From a virus: a DNA stretch of 64,000 bases. This document shows, piece by piece, positions 1 to 9,331 of the stretch. Location: positions 92,658-156,657 of the IMG/VR virus record IMGVR_UViG_3300044733_003647. One strand, written 5' to 3'. A program made the translations under genes and the position numbers. The notes beneath the pieces were generated by a model. It had not been told where the DNA came from, searched no databases, and saw only the letters and a program-made list of their open reading frames with translations. How positions within the stretch are numbered: the stretch's first letter is position 1; every line of letters starts with the position of its first letter.

Positions 1-747
1 TTTGCTTCTAATGCAACTGGAGCAATATCACAATATAATCCAGTACCATACAATTTTGATTTCAATCTGTATTTGTATGTACGTAATATTGAAGACGCAA
101 CTCAAGTTATTGAACATATCGTACCATATTTCACACCGGATTATACAGTAAAATTGAATCTGATTCCTGAAATGGGTATCGTGAAAGAAATACCTGTAAT
201 TTTAAATTCTACAGATCACGAAATAGTTTATGAAGGTGATAGAGAACAAGCCACAAGGATGATCATTTGGACTTTAAGGTTCACCGTCAAAGGCTTTATA
301 TTTGGTAAACACACAGAAACAAATTTCATTACACATTCTATTTCTTCAATATACAGTTTAAATTCCACAAATGATGTTGTATCATTTACAATGAATCCAG
401 CCACAGGAAATGGATATTATGGAATAGGAGATGTTGTTTACCAAGGGTATTCTTTTGGTACAGCCACAGCCACTGCAAAAGTTACACAGTGGATACCTTC
501 TCTAAATATTTTGAGACTGACAGATATAAAAGGTAATTTCAATTCAACATCTCCAATTATTTCTGCTCAAACAAATGCAAGTTATACATACACATCGTAC
601 TCACCATTCGAAGGCAAGTATGCACAAATTGATACTGCAACTGCAACATTCGATTTGAATACATATACCATGGACAGCACTGCTGGTGATATTACGATGG
701 ACCTGGATTCAGGTAAATATCCATCATCAATAAGGGAATACAACTAA
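1..747 (+). CDS. 15: Proximal tail sheath stabilizer, gp15-like (5' partial)
   Basis: The frame is open from base 1, so the gene begins outside the window; an internal TTG at 73 is not its start. The visible protein resembles T4 gp15, the hexameric terminator at the head-proximal end of the contractile tail. Matching segments include SQYNP, then an IVEQILPYF-like stretch (here VIEHIVPYF), and the IIWTLRFTVKGF strand where T4 has IEWSLTFEVNGW. The T4 protein ends soon after this strand, whereas this one continues for about 130 residues of Thr/Ser/Asn-rich sequence that probably forms an extra beta domain. It stands directly upstream of structural and terminase genes, as expected for a tail completion gene. 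Confidence 0.75.
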   Translation, partial: FASNATGAISQYNPVPYNFDFNLYLYVRNIEDATQVIEHIVPYFTPDYTVKLNLIPEMGIVKEIPVILNSTDHEIVYEGDREQATRMIIWTLRFTVKGFIFGKHTETNFITHSISSIYSLNSTNDVVSFTMNPATGNGYYGIGDVVYQGYSFGTATATAKVTQWIPSLNILRLTDIKGNFNSTSPIISAQTNASYTYTSYSPFEGKYAQIDTATATFDLNTYTMDSTAGDITMDLDSGKYPSSIREYN

Positions 748-748
748 A

Positions 749-1588
749 ATGGCTCAAGAAGTAATAAACACAGGAACATTACCAAATGATGGTAAGGGCG
801 ATACTTTAAGAATAGCCGGTCAAAAAATAAACAATAACTTTTTTGAGTTATATAATGTCGGCGCCGTAACAGATAACACAGCCAGACAAAGAGCTAACGC
901 AGCTTTCGATACAGCAAACACAAAAATCGCAAAGGCTGGTGATATTGTTACCGGCTCATTGATTTTTAGAACGAATGCAAATAATGCATATCCAAATACA
1001 AGAATAGGTAATATTCAAGAAGCAAACAGTATTGATGTTTTTGCAGGAAATGAAAATGACTTTGCTCAATTAAATTGGGCAAATACAAATTTTGCAATTG
1101 TTGATAGTGTTGGTGTTGTTGCCACTACAGCAAATACTTCTGTTGAATTGAAAGATGAACAGGAATTAGTTTTAGTCAGAGTAAATACACAGAATTGGTC
1201 ATTTACTAGTAATGGAAGAGTAACTGTTTTTGATACTTCAACAGCTGCCAAAACAACTTTGGCTCCAGGTTTTAGAAATGCAATAACAGTAACTTCAAAT
1301 ACACACAACGCATCAAATACAAATGACATTTTATTTTGTGATCCAACCACTGCGGGTGGCAATGTAGTTGTAAATCTTTCAGCCAACGTAGATGCCGGTA
1401 AATGTTATACAATTAAAAATATAAATCCCGGTGGATATAGTGTCAACGTAAGTGGTACGGAAAGAGCTTACCCATACATAGAAGATCCTGATGCTTTAGG
1501 AAATTTTGTGACAAGAGTAAGAATGTCAAACACTGGAGAAGTATACACATGGGTTTTTGATTCCGGAGTCTATAGATACATACAATAA
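749..1588 (+). CDS. Virion structural protein, possible fibre or neck appendage
   Basis: A 279-residue protein starting one base after the gp15-like stop. Its N-terminus (about residues 4-36) carries the pattern NTGTLPNDGKGDTLR..KINNNFFELY, which recurs at the start of many tail-fibre or appendage proteins of marine T4-like phages and probably serves as an attachment module. The rest is Asn/Thr/Val-rich and beta-like, with no enzymatic motif. Its place between gp15 and the small terminase fits a neck or tail appendage, but no specific function can be assigned. Confidence 0.55.
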   Translation: MAQEVINTGTLPNDGKGDTLRIAGQKINNNFFELYNVGAVTDNTARQRANAAFDTANTKIAKAGDIVTGSLIFRTNANNAYPNTRIGNIQEANSIDVFAGNENDFAQLNWANTNFAIVDSVGVVATTANTSVELKDEQELVLVRVNTQNWSFTSNGRVTVFDTSTAAKTTLAPGFRNAITVTSNTHNASNTNDILFCDPTTAGGNVVVNLSANVDAGKCYTIKNINPGGYSVNVSGTERAYPYIEDPDALGNFVTRVRMSNTGEVYTWVFDSGVYRYIQ

Positions 1589-1591
1589 AAT

Positions 1592-2011
1592 ATGAATACT
1601 TTTGATAAAAATATGGAAAAAATATTTGATGTTACTCCGGTTGAAGTGCCGGAGAAACAATCATTGATACCTGTGAAAAGTGATTCTGAAGAATTGGATT
1701 TGAAACAAGACTTGACAGATGCATACGAACAATCGAAAAGTAATCTTCAAGATATAATCGAACAAGGCAAAGATGCAATGGATGAAATCCTACAGATTGC
1801 AAAAGCAGGTCAGCATCCAAGAGCGTTCGAAGTCTATGGTACTCTACTAAAGAATATGGTAGAAGCCAATGATCGTCTATTAAAAATGCAAAAAGAAATG
1901 CGTGAGATGGACGGAAAGAAAAAAGATAATGGTGATACTAAAATTGACAAGGCTATTTTTGTTGGTTCGACTGCTGAACTATCAAAAATTCTAAAGAATA
2001 ATGGACAATAA
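1592..2011 (+). CDS. 16: Small terminase subunit, gp16-like
   Basis: A 139-residue, highly charged and helical protein directly before the large terminase, the position and size of T4 gp16 (164 aa). The central segment (about residues 40-105) is predicted coiled coil, the part that oligomerises into rings in T4 gp16. The subunit recognises concatemeric phage DNA and stimulates the gp17 ATPase at packaging initiation. The last 11 bases overlap the gp17 start, indicating translational coupling. The call rests on synteny and helical character more than on residue identity. Confidence 0.75.
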   Translation: MNTFDKNMEKIFDVTPVEVPEKQSLIPVKSDSEELDLKQDLTDAYEQSKSNLQDIIEQGKDAMDEILQIAKAGQHPRAFEVYGTLLKNMVEANDRLLKMQKEMREMDGKKKDNGDTKIDKAIFVGSTAELSKILKNNGQ

Positions 2012-3677
2012 AGATTCTTACCGCGACAATCCGTTATTAAAGAGAGCCGGTGTACAACTAGAATATACTCAAGAACAAATCGATGAGTATATAAAATGTG
2101 CAAAAGATCCAATTTATTTCGCAAAAAATTATGTAAAGATCGTCAACGTTGATGAAGGTCTTATTAATTTTAGGATGTGGCCTTTTCAGGAGAAAATGCT
2201 CAACCTTTTTAAGGACAATCGTTTCGTAATTACAAAATGTCCTCGACAGGTTGGTAAAACCACAACAACGGTTGCATATCTATTACATGCAACATTATTC
2301 CAAGACTCTCAAAACGTTGCCGTTCTTGCCAACAAAGGCTCTCTGGCCAGAGATATTCTTGGTAAATACCAACTTGCGTATGAAAACCTACCAATGTGGT
2401 TACAACAAGGTGTCATCACATGGAATAAGGGTAACGTAGAACTGGAAAACGGTTCAAAGATTATTGCTGCATCCACATCATCAAGTGCTATCCGAGGTGG
2501 TGCATTCAACATCGTATTCTTGGATGAATTTGCGTTCGTTCCACAAAACATTGCTACAGAATTCTTCAACTCTGTTTATCCCGTTATCTCATCCGGTAAG
2601 AAAACAAAGATCATTATTGTTTCTACGCCAAATGGTATGAATCTGTTCTACAAACTCTGGATGGATTCAATCAACAAAAAGAACGATTACGTTTCATTTG
2701 AGATTCACTGGTCAAACGTACCAGGAAGAGATGAAAAGTGGAAAGAAGAAACGATTCGTAACACTTCATTACGTCAGTTCCAACAGGAATTTGAAACTGA
2801 GTTCTTGGGTTCTTCAAACACACTGATCTCCGGTTATAAACTTCAGCAATTGGTGTACAGAGATCCAATTGCTGATCACGACATGTTGAAAATCTATGAA
2901 CATCCGATCAAAGAAATCAACGGGCATCCAAAAGACAATCTGTATGCAATTGTTGTTGATGTGTCGGAAGGTAAAAACTTGGACAGTTCTGCATTCTCTG
3001 TGATTGATATATCTCAGACACCATACAAACAGGTTGCAACGTACAAGAGTTCATCGATTTCACCGATATTGTTCCCGACAGTCATCTATAACGCAGCAAA
3101 GTACTATAACGATGCATACGTTCTGGTAGAAATCAATAACAACCCACAAGTTGCAGACTCACTACATGCAGATTTTGAGTATGAGAACCTATGGAAAGTA
3201 TTCACGGGTAATAAGAAACCACAACAACTATCTGCCGGTTTTGCAAGAGGTGTGCAGATGGGCATTAAAATGTCTCCCCAAGTTAAAGCAATTGGTTGTT
3301 CAAACCTAAAAACTTTGATCGAAGGCGACAAACTTTTAATCAATGACTTTGATACTTATTCCGAACTGACAACTTTTGTTCAACAGAACAATTCATTCAA
3401 AGCGGAAGAAGGTGCAAATGATGACTTAGTTATGGGTCTGGTTATTTTTGCATGGTTAACAACACAAAAATACTTTAAAGAAATCGTTAACCATGATGTT
3501 AGAAAACAAATTCAGTTGGAAAGCATGAACCAGGTAGATGAAGAAACTTTACCTGCACCAATTATTGAAAATGGTTTAGACAACGACTTTGAAATAATGG
3601 GTGGAGATATCTGGGAAGTTGCAAATGGAGGAGAAACATATGCAAACTTCATCAGAAAGACATTAAGTGGTTTATAA
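2001..3677 (+). CDS. 17: Large terminase subunit, gp17
   Basis: A 558-residue packaging motor subunit. The N-terminal ATPase has Walker A CPRQVGKTTT at about residues 79-88 and Walker B IVFLDEFAF near 170; the adenine-binding and coupling region (SSSAIRGG) lies just before Walker B. The C-terminal RNase H-fold nuclease carries the catalytic acidic motif VVDVSEGKNLDSS near 318 and a second acidic site in GANDDLVMG near 470. It pumps DNA into the prohead through the portal and cuts the concatemer when the head is full. The start lies within the gp16 gene. Length and motif order match T4 gp17 (610 aa). Confidence 0.95.
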   Translation: MDNKDSYRDNPLLKRAGVQLEYTQEQIDEYIKCAKDPIYFAKNYVKIVNVDEGLINFRMWPFQEKMLNLFKDNRFVITKCPRQVGKTTTTVAYLLHATLFQDSQNVAVLANKGSLARDILGKYQLAYENLPMWLQQGVITWNKGNVELENGSKIIAASTSSSAIRGGAFNIVFLDEFAFVPQNIATEFFNSVYPVISSGKKTKIIIVSTPNGMNLFYKLWMDSINKKNDYVSFEIHWSNVPGRDEKWKEETIRNTSLRQFQQEFETEFLGSSNTLISGYKLQQLVYRDPIADHDMLKIYEHPIKEINGHPKDNLYAIVVDVSEGKNLDSSAFSVIDISQTPYKQVATYKSSSISPILFPTVIYNAAKYYNDAYVLVEINNNPQVADSLHADFEYENLWKVFTGNKKPQQLSAGFARGVQMGIKMSPQVKAIGCSNLKTLIEGDKLLINDFDTYSELTTFVQQNNSFKAEEGANDDLVMGLVIFAWLTTQKYFKEIVNHDVRKQIQLESMNQVDEETLPAPIIENGLDNDFEIMGGDIWEVANGGETYANFIRKTLSGL

Positions 3678-3689
3678 AAACAATGTTTC

Positions 3690-3696
3690 ATAAATA
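3690..3696 (+). promoter_or_regulatory. Late promoter -10 box (ATAAATA) for gp18
   Basis: ATAAATA, one base short of the T4 late consensus TATAAATA, lies about 55 bases before the sheath gene. T4-type late promoters are read by RNA polymerase with gp55, which this window encodes. No -35 element is expected. Confidence 0.5.
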
Positions 3697-3750
3697 ACCA
3701 TTATGGTATTCAACTGCCAAAAGAACAAATATTAATTCAAGGAGAATAAA

Positions 3751-5439
3751 ATGGCATTTCAAATCTCTCCAGGCGTAAATGTTTCAGAAGTAGACTTAAC
3801 AACAGTAGTCCCTTCTGTACTTACAACCGCCGGTGCTTTTGTTGGAACTTTCGATTGGGGTCCAGCACAAGAAATTAAGTTGATTGACAGTGAAATCACT
3901 TTACTCAAAACTTTTGGTCAACCAAGTTCAAACTCTGCTGTATCTTTCTTTTCAGCAGCAAACTTTTTGGCATATGGAAATAACTTAAGTGTTGTCCGTG
4001 CTGTTGGTGCAAACTGTTTCAATTCTTGCGTAACATCAGCTGCGGCCGTTAAAGTTAACAACGAATCTGCGTTCCAAGAATCTTATCTAAGCGCAAATAC
4101 AAACACTTTTGGTTCTTTCATGGCCAGATTCCCTGGCGTATTAGGCAATTCTCTAAACGTTTCTGTTTGTTCAAGCAGCACACAATTCAGTACATGGGAT
4201 TATAAGTCTTATTTCACATCAGCACCAGGCACATCTGATTACACAACTTCTTTAGGTGGTTCAAATGATGAACTGCACGTTGTTGTTGTCGATGAAGATG
4301 GTCTGTTTACGGGTATCAAAGGTACCGTGTTAGAAACATTCCCATTTGTTTCAAAAGCATCAGACGCAAAGATTAATGGTCAATCAAACTACTACAAACA
4401 AGTAATTTTTGATACATCAAGCTATGTGTATGCAGTTGCACCTGTAGATTTCTCAAACACTGTGACAACATGGGGCACAACAGCTGCAAATAAAACTTTC
4501 GCCAATGCGTTAAACACATACCAATCTTTGGGTGGCGGAAATGATGAACTGCCATCAACTGCTAATCTGCAAACAGCGTGGGATTTATTTGGAAACAAAG
4601 ACACTGTTGACATATCTCTAGTTGTTACCGGTGATGCAAGCACAACAGTTCAACAATACATAATTGATAACGTTGTTAATGCTCGTAAAGACTGTGTTGC
4701 TTTCATTTCACCAGCAGAAACAGATGTTGTAAGTGAAACAGATTCAACTGCAACAACAAATATTACCACATGGTTGTCAACACTGTCACGTTCTTCATCA
4801 TATGTTGTTGCCGATTCTGGTTGGAAATACCAGTTCGACAAATACAATAACGTATATCGTTGGATTCCACTGAACGGTGATATTGCTGGTCTGTGTGTAT
4901 ACACCGACAACGTAACAGATCCTTGGTTCTCTCCAGCAGGTTACAACCGTGGTGCCATCAAGAACGTTATCAAACTGGCTTGGAACCCACCAAAAACATA
5001 TCGTGACACACTATATGCAGCAGGTGTAAACCCAGTTGTTTCCTTCCCAGGTCAAGGAACCATATTGTTTGGTGACAAAACACTGTTGAACAAACCTTCA
5101 GCATTTGATCGTATCAATGTGCGTAGATTGTTTATTGTTCTGGAAAAGGCAATCTCTGAGGCATCTAAGTTCTCACTGTTCGAATTGAATGATGAATTCA
5201 CAAGATCACAATTTGTGTCTCTGATTACTCCATTCTTACGTGACATTCAAGGTCGCCGTGGTATCGTTGACTTTAAAGTTGTTTGCGATGCAACAAATAA
5301 TACACCACAAGTTATTGATAACAATCAATTCGTTGGTGATATTTACATTAAGCCTGCTCGTTCAATTAACTACATTCAATTGAATTTTGTTGCTGTTGCT
5401 ACGGGTGTTGAGTTTAACACAGTTGTTGGTGCAGCTTAA
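3751..5439 (+). CDS. 18: Tail sheath protein, gp18
   Basis: A 562-residue contractile tail sheath subunit. The N-terminus MAFQISPGVNVSEVDLTTVVP is the conserved sheath start, and the C-terminal third (RVRRLFIVLE-type helix, then a D-x-R-G-like GRRGIVDFKVVCD and final VGDIYIKPARSINYIQLNFVAV strands) is the well-conserved inner sheath domain. The middle, about residues 90-330, is variable and forms the outer knob domains. The subunit polymerises around the gp19 tube and contracts during injection. A good Shine-Dalgarno (AAGGAG) precedes the ATG. It is followed by the tube gene. Confidence 0.95.
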   Translation: MAFQISPGVNVSEVDLTTVVPSVLTTAGAFVGTFDWGPAQEIKLIDSEITLLKTFGQPSSNSAVSFFSAANFLAYGNNLSVVRAVGANCFNSCVTSAAAVKVNNESAFQESYLSANTNTFGSFMARFPGVLGNSLNVSVCSSSTQFSTWDYKSYFTSAPGTSDYTTSLGGSNDELHVVVVDEDGLFTGIKGTVLETFPFVSKASDAKINGQSNYYKQVIFDTSSYVYAVAPVDFSNTVTTWGTTAANKTFANALNTYQSLGGGNDELPSTANLQTAWDLFGNKDTVDISLVVTGDASTTVQQYIIDNVVNARKDCVAFISPAETDVVSETDSTATTNITTWLSTLSRSSSYVVADSGWKYQFDKYNNVYRWIPLNGDIAGLCVYTDNVTDPWFSPAGYNRGAIKNVIKLAWNPPKTYRDTLYAAGVNPVVSFPGQGTILFGDKTLLNKPSAFDRINVRRLFIVLEKAISEASKFSLFELNDEFTRSQFVSLITPFLRDIQGRRGIVDFKVVCDATNNTPQVIDNNQFVGDIYIKPARSINYIQLNFVAVATGVEFNTVVGAA

Positions 5440-5445
5440 TAAATA
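5439..5445 (+). promoter_or_regulatory. Late promoter box (ATAAATA) for gp19
   Basis: ATAAATA overlaps the gp18 stop codon and lies about 20 bases upstream of gp19, so the tube gene may have its own late start in addition to read-through from gp18. Confidence 0.45.
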
Positions 5446-5465
5446 AACAATAACGGGAGAAAAAA

Positions 5466-6047
5466 ATGGCATTTAATGTAGCAGAATTCAGATCAAACAT
5501 GATTGGTGACGGCGCACGTGCCAATCTGTTTTCTGTAGACATGATTCTACCAAGCTATGCACTATCTGCACAAGCTGCAACAAACAAAGTCAGATTCATG
5601 GCCAAGTCGGCACAGTTACCTGGTTCCACAATCGGAACAGTACCTATGTTCTACTTTGGTCGTGAAATGAAATTTGCTGGTAACAGATCATTTGCAGATT
5701 GGACAATTACGATTGTTAATGATGAAGACTTCCTGATCAGAAATGCAATGGAAAGTTGGATGAATGCAATCAACAATCACAGATCAAACACAAGAGCTGG
5801 CGTTGCACTAAGAAATGGTTCTGGTCCAGCAACAACCGTTGGTGGTTATACAACTGACGCAAATGTTGTGCAGTATGGCAAAACAGGAAATACTTTAAAG
5901 AATTATAACTTTGTTGGTATCTTCCCAATCGACATATCTGCAATCGACTTAGACTGGGGTTCAAACGATGCTATCGAAGAATTCACAGTAACATTTGCTT
6001 ATCAGTATTGGGAAACCAATTCCACTCCTCCTGGCGCAGTAGGTTAA
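5466..6047 (+). CDS. 19: Tail tube protein, gp19
   Basis: A 193-residue inner tail tube subunit (T4 gp19, 163 aa). N-terminal MAFNVAEFRSNM.GDGARANLFSV, the AKSAQLPGSTIGTVPM..GREMKFAG segment and the C-terminal IDLDWGSNDAIEEFTVTFAYQYWE strands are the conserved tube core. It stacks as hexameric rings that form the DNA conduit inside the sheath. It follows gp18 and precedes the portal as in T4. A paralogous fold is encoded at 12061. Confidence 0.93.
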   Translation: MAFNVAEFRSNMIGDGARANLFSVDMILPSYALSAQAATNKVRFMAKSAQLPGSTIGTVPMFYFGREMKFAGNRSFADWTITIVNDEDFLIRNAMESWMNAINNHRSNTRAGVALRNGSGPATTVGGYTTDANVVQYGKTGNTLKNYNFVGIFPIDISAIDLDWGSNDAIEEFTVTFAYQYWETNSTPPGAVG

Positions 6048-6070
6048 AGTGGTTAAATATTGATTTAAAC

Positions 6071-6092
6071 GGAAGAGCTGCAAAGCTCTTCC
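6071..6092 (+). other. Stable RNA hairpin between gp19 and gp20
   Basis: A perfect 9-bp stem, GGAAGAGCT with AGCTCTTCC, encloses the GNRA-type tetraloop GCAA. No U-run follows, so it is more likely an mRNA 3'-end stabiliser or processing site behind the abundant tube transcript than an intrinsic terminator. Confidence 0.6.
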
Positions 6093-6132
6093 ACTTATGA
6101 TTAGTTGATTTTATTATTAATTTTTAAAAAAC

Positions 6133-7860
6133 ATGGCCGATACAAATAAATTTTCACTTTTTGGTTTTACAATCTCACGTGATAAGAGAGAACAGCAAGA
6201 TGTTCTCCAGCAATCTTTTGCGCCTCCGGCAGCAGATGATGGCGCATTAACTATTTCATCAGCCGCTTATTATGGTACATATGTTGACTTAGACGGTACC
6301 GCAAAGAACGAAGTAGAACTGATTTCTAGATATCGCGAAATGTCAATGCAACCAGAAATCGAATCTGCGATTGATGACATAGTTAATGAAGCTATTTGCC
6401 AAGACGATGATGGCAAAATTATCAATATCGTTTTAGACAACCTAAAACAACCCGATAGAATCAAAAAAGCTTTAAAAGAAGAGTTCAACATCATTCTTAA
6501 ATTGTTGAACTACAACAATATGGCTCACGATATCTTCCGTAGATATTATGTTGATGGTAGAATGTATTACCACATCATCATTGATAAAGAAAATCCTGCT
6601 GAAGGTATTAAAGAATTAAGATATATTGATCCACGTAAACTACGCAAGGTTCGTGAAATCAAAAAACAAAAGGATGAAAGAACTGGTGCAGAGATAATGG
6701 CCACGGTCAATGAGTATTATCTCTATAATGACAAGGTTGTCACTGGAAGTTCTTCCAACTATGGACCTGTTGGTGTTCGTATCACGACAGACTCTATTAT
6801 CTCCGTAGTCTCAGGACTCATGGATTCACGCCGTGCAGTTGTTTTAAGTTACCTACACAAGGCAATTAAACCATTGAACCAGTTGCGTATGATTGAAGAC
6901 GCAACGGTTATCTACCGTATCTCTAGAGCGCCAGAACGCCGTATCTTCTATATTGACGTAGGCAATTTACCAAAGTTAAAAGCAGAACAATACCTGCGTG
7001 ACATTATGGTCAAATACAAAAACAAACTTGTGTATGACGCAAACACTGGTGAAATCCGTGACGACAGAAAATTCTTATCCATGATGGAAGACTTCTGGTT
7101 GCCACGTAGAGAAGGTGGTAAGGGTACAGAAATCACTACACTACCAGGCGGTCAAAACCTGGGTGAACTGGAAGACGTTAAGTATTTCCAGAAAAAACTA
7201 TACGGTGCTTTGAACGTTCCAGTTTCTAGATTGGAAACAAACCAGAGTTTTTCTCTAGGTCGTTCATCAGAAATTACACGTGATGAAATTAAGTTCTCTA
7301 AGTTTGTTGCACGTATGCGTAACAAGTTTTCGGATGTTTTTGACCAAGCAATGCGTGTTCAGTGCGTATTAAAAGGTATTTGTACCGCTGAAGAGTGGGA
7401 TACTTTCAAAGAAAACATCTATTTCGATTTCATCCAAGACAATAACTTCACAGAACTCAAAGATGCAGAGTTAATGAGAGAAAGACTTTCGTTACTGCAA
7501 TCTGTGGATCCTTATACAGGTCGTTACTTCTCACAGAAGTGGATTCAACAAAACGTGTTGCGTCTGACAGATGATGAAATTAAAGACATGCAAGATCAAA
7601 TCGATCTGGAAAAAGAACAAGGTTTAGGATTACCAGTTGAGGTAACAAACTCAGTTGCACAACAGCAAATGGCAGGTGACATTCAAACGCAACAGCAGTT
7701 GCAAATGGCACAAGGTCAAGCTGAGATACAACAAGATATGCAACCACAAGAGCAAACGCCTGTGGCAAATAATTCAAGTGACAAAAAGAAACAAACCAAT
7801 TCTAGAGCCGACTTGAGTTTAGAAAATACTACATTTACTAAATTGAAACGTATATTATAA
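6133..7860 (+). CDS. 20: Portal protein, gp20
   Basis: A 575-residue portal vertex protein (T4 gp20, 524 aa). Recognisable conserved parts are the early RYREMSMQPEIESAIDDIVNEAI helix region, the YHIIIDK..P..GI.ELRYIDPRKLRKVREI wing, and the NQLRMIEDATVIYRISRAPERRIFYIDVGNLPK stem/crown segment followed by TLPGGQNLGELEDV. It forms the dodecameric gate for DNA entry, nucleates prohead assembly and binds gp17. The C-terminal 70 residues are Gln-rich (several QQQ runs) and look disordered, an extension relative to T4. Confidence 0.95.
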   Translation: MADTNKFSLFGFTISRDKREQQDVLQQSFAPPAADDGALTISSAAYYGTYVDLDGTAKNEVELISRYREMSMQPEIESAIDDIVNEAICQDDDGKIINIVLDNLKQPDRIKKALKEEFNIILKLLNYNNMAHDIFRRYYVDGRMYYHIIIDKENPAEGIKELRYIDPRKLRKVREIKKQKDERTGAEIMATVNEYYLYNDKVVTGSSSNYGPVGVRITTDSIISVVSGLMDSRRAVVLSYLHKAIKPLNQLRMIEDATVIYRISRAPERRIFYIDVGNLPKLKAEQYLRDIMVKYKNKLVYDANTGEIRDDRKFLSMMEDFWLPRREGGKGTEITTLPGGQNLGELEDVKYFQKKLYGALNVPVSRLETNQSFSLGRSSEITRDEIKFSKFVARMRNKFSDVFDQAMRVQCVLKGICTAEEWDTFKENIYFDFIQDNNFTELKDAELMRERLSLLQSVDPYTGRYFSQKWIQQNVLRLTDDEIKDMQDQIDLEKEQGLGLPVEVTNSVAQQQMAGDIQTQQQLQMAQGQAEIQQDMQPQEQTPVANNSSDKKKQTNSRADLSLENTTFTKLKRIL

Positions 7861-7870
7861 GGAGATAGAG

Positions 7871-8062
7871 ATGAGCGAAGTAACAAGAAACATAGTTGAT
7901 TTGGCAGATGAAGGTGATGCAAAGAATATGCGTGATGCATTGTATGCAGCCATTCAAGATAGAGTAATGGCACATATAGATTCTCACAAACAGAGTATTG
8001 CAAAAACATTAATTGCACCAGAAGAATCGGAAGATTCAACTGATGCGGTTGAAAACGCTTAA
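7871..8062 (+). CDS. Small prohead core protein, gp67/68-like
   Basis: A 63-residue acidic protein between portal and protease, where T4 and cyanophages encode gp67 and gp68. It has one central helix (ALYAAIQDRVMAHIDSHKQSIAKTL) and an acidic tail, a layout shared with short cyanophage core proteins. Such proteins fill the prohead scaffold and are degraded by gp21. Assignment is by position and composition; an AAGGAGATAGAG ribosome site supports translation. Confidence 0.5.
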   Translation: MSEVTRNIVDLADEGDAKNMRDALYAAIQDRVMAHIDSHKQSIAKTLIAPEESEDSTDAVENA

Positions 8063-8090
8063 ATACCTCAAATAATACTAGGGATAAAAA

Positions 8091-8636
8091 ATGGCCAACA
8101 AATATTCTTATCAAGTACTAAAGGACGACACACAATTTGCAGTCATCAAACTGACAGCAGATTTTGACGGTACTGGCCAAGAGAACAATACAGCAAGAAT
8201 TGCCGCAAACACTCTTTATGGTGCTTTGGCAACAAACGGTTTCTTAGTTGCAAATTCTCAAGGCGGCGCAGCAAACACAACACTATCATATTACGGTTTA
8301 AATGTGAATCGTATTTGGTATGATACAGATGGAGCAACAGGTGATGTTCAATTGTATTGGTCAAATACCGCAAGTGCATTAGCTAATGCAGGTGTACCAA
8401 TCATGTTCTTACAGGGTAATGGTGAATATGATGCCGGTGGAAACTGGATCACTATCAGAAATCCCAATAGAACATCATTTAACAATGGGGACATTGGCAT
8501 AGTTACAAGAGGTCAAGTTGCAAATTCAAGTTACACAATTATTCTAGAATTGCGTAAAGAAAACGAATACTACCAGCGCGGTCAGTTCAACGATCCTGCT
8601 GCATTCAACTACGGCGAATATTCGATCCGTCCATAA
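8091..8636 (+). CDS. Uncharacterised virion-associated protein
   Basis: A 181-residue beta-rich protein between the core protein and the protease, with no recognised family. It is Asn/Gly/Thr-rich, with Trp-containing strands (NRIWYDTDGATGDVQLYW, GGNWITIRNP) and a C-terminal ELRKENEYYQRGQFNDP segment. There are no transmembrane segments or catalytic motifs. Sitting inside the head-morphogenesis operon, it is probably a head or tail component made late. Why this slot is filled by such a protein is unclear; T4 has no equivalent here. Confidence 0.5.
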   Translation: MANKYSYQVLKDDTQFAVIKLTADFDGTGQENNTARIAANTLYGALATNGFLVANSQGGAANTTLSYYGLNVNRIWYDTDGATGDVQLYWSNTASALANAGVPIMFLQGNGEYDAGGNWITIRNPNRTSFNNGDIGIVTRGQVANSSYTIILELRKENEYYQRGQFNDPAAFNYGEYSIRP

Positions 8637-8648
8637 TAAGGTAATAAA

Positions 8649-9293
8649 ATGAAACTTATTAAAGAAATTACCGAGTCCGTAAATTACTTAACGGAAGAAA
8701 AAGATGGAAAGAAAACGCTTTTCATTGAGGGTCCTTTCCTCGTTTCCGAAAGAACAAACAAAAATGGACGCATGTATAAAGAAGAAACTATGCGTAAAGA
8801 AGTTTCTCGTTATACAGAAGAATACATCAATAAAAATCGTGCCTTCGGTGAACTGGGGCATCCAGATACACCTTCAATCAATCTCGACCGTGTCTCTCAC
8901 TTAATTGTGGGTCTACGTCAAGAAGGAAATGATTGGATAGGCAAAGCTAAAATTCTTGAAACACCAATGGGTAACATTGCAAAGAATCTGATCGAAGGCG
9001 GCGCACAACTAGGTGTGTCTTCTCGCGGTATGGGTTCTCTGAAAGCTGTCAATGGTGTTAACATAGTTCAAGATGACTTTCATCTGGCCACAGCGGCAGA
9101 TATTGTAGCAGATCCTTCTGCGCCTGGAGCTTTTGTTCAAGGTATTATGGAAGGTAAAGAATGGGTGTTCGTTAACGGAATTTGGACTGAACAACATATC
9201 GAAGAGTCGAAAAAACTAATTCAAAAAGTTTCTCGTAAAGATGTTGAAAAAGTAAGTTTACAAATTTTCGAAAACTTCATCAAAAAACTTTAA
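8649..9293 (+). CDS. 21: Prohead core protease, gp21
   Basis: A 214-residue serine protease of the T4 gp21/herpes assemblin fold (T4, 212 aa). The N-terminal SERTNKNGRMY motif, the catalytic His in ELGHPD (residue 71) and the nucleophile region SSRGMGS (Ser 124/125) are in the expected order. It matures the prohead by cutting scaffold gp22, capsid gp23 and internal proteins, typically after (I/L)-x-E. This specificity matters for several genes at 54-62 kb whose N-termini end in such tripeptides. It directly precedes its scaffold substrate. Confidence 0.93.
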   Translation: MKLIKEITESVNYLTEEKDGKKTLFIEGPFLVSERTNKNGRMYKEETMRKEVSRYTEEYINKNRAFGELGHPDTPSINLDRVSHLIVGLRQEGNDWIGKAKILETPMGNIAKNLIEGGAQLGVSSRGMGSLKAVNGVNIVQDDFHLATAADIVADPSAPGAFVQGIMEGKEWVFVNGIWTEQHIEESKKLIQKVSRKDVEKVSLQIFENFIKKL

Positions 9294-9294
9294 T

Positions 9295-9302
9295 TATAAA
9301 TA
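9295..9302 (+). promoter_or_regulatory. Consensus T4-type late promoter TATAAATA for gp22
   Basis: An exact TATAAATA lies 30 bases before the gp22 ATG, just behind the gp21 stop, and is followed by an AAGGAG ribosome site. It is one of three perfect matches to the T4 late consensus noted in the window. Confidence 0.65.
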
Positions 9303-9331
9303 TCCAATATAAAATCAAGGAGATTCTCAAA

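Noticed and set aside
73-75. TTG as the start of the first gene
   Set aside because: The frame is open to base 1 and the upstream residues continue the gp15 similarity, so the gene is cut by the window edge.
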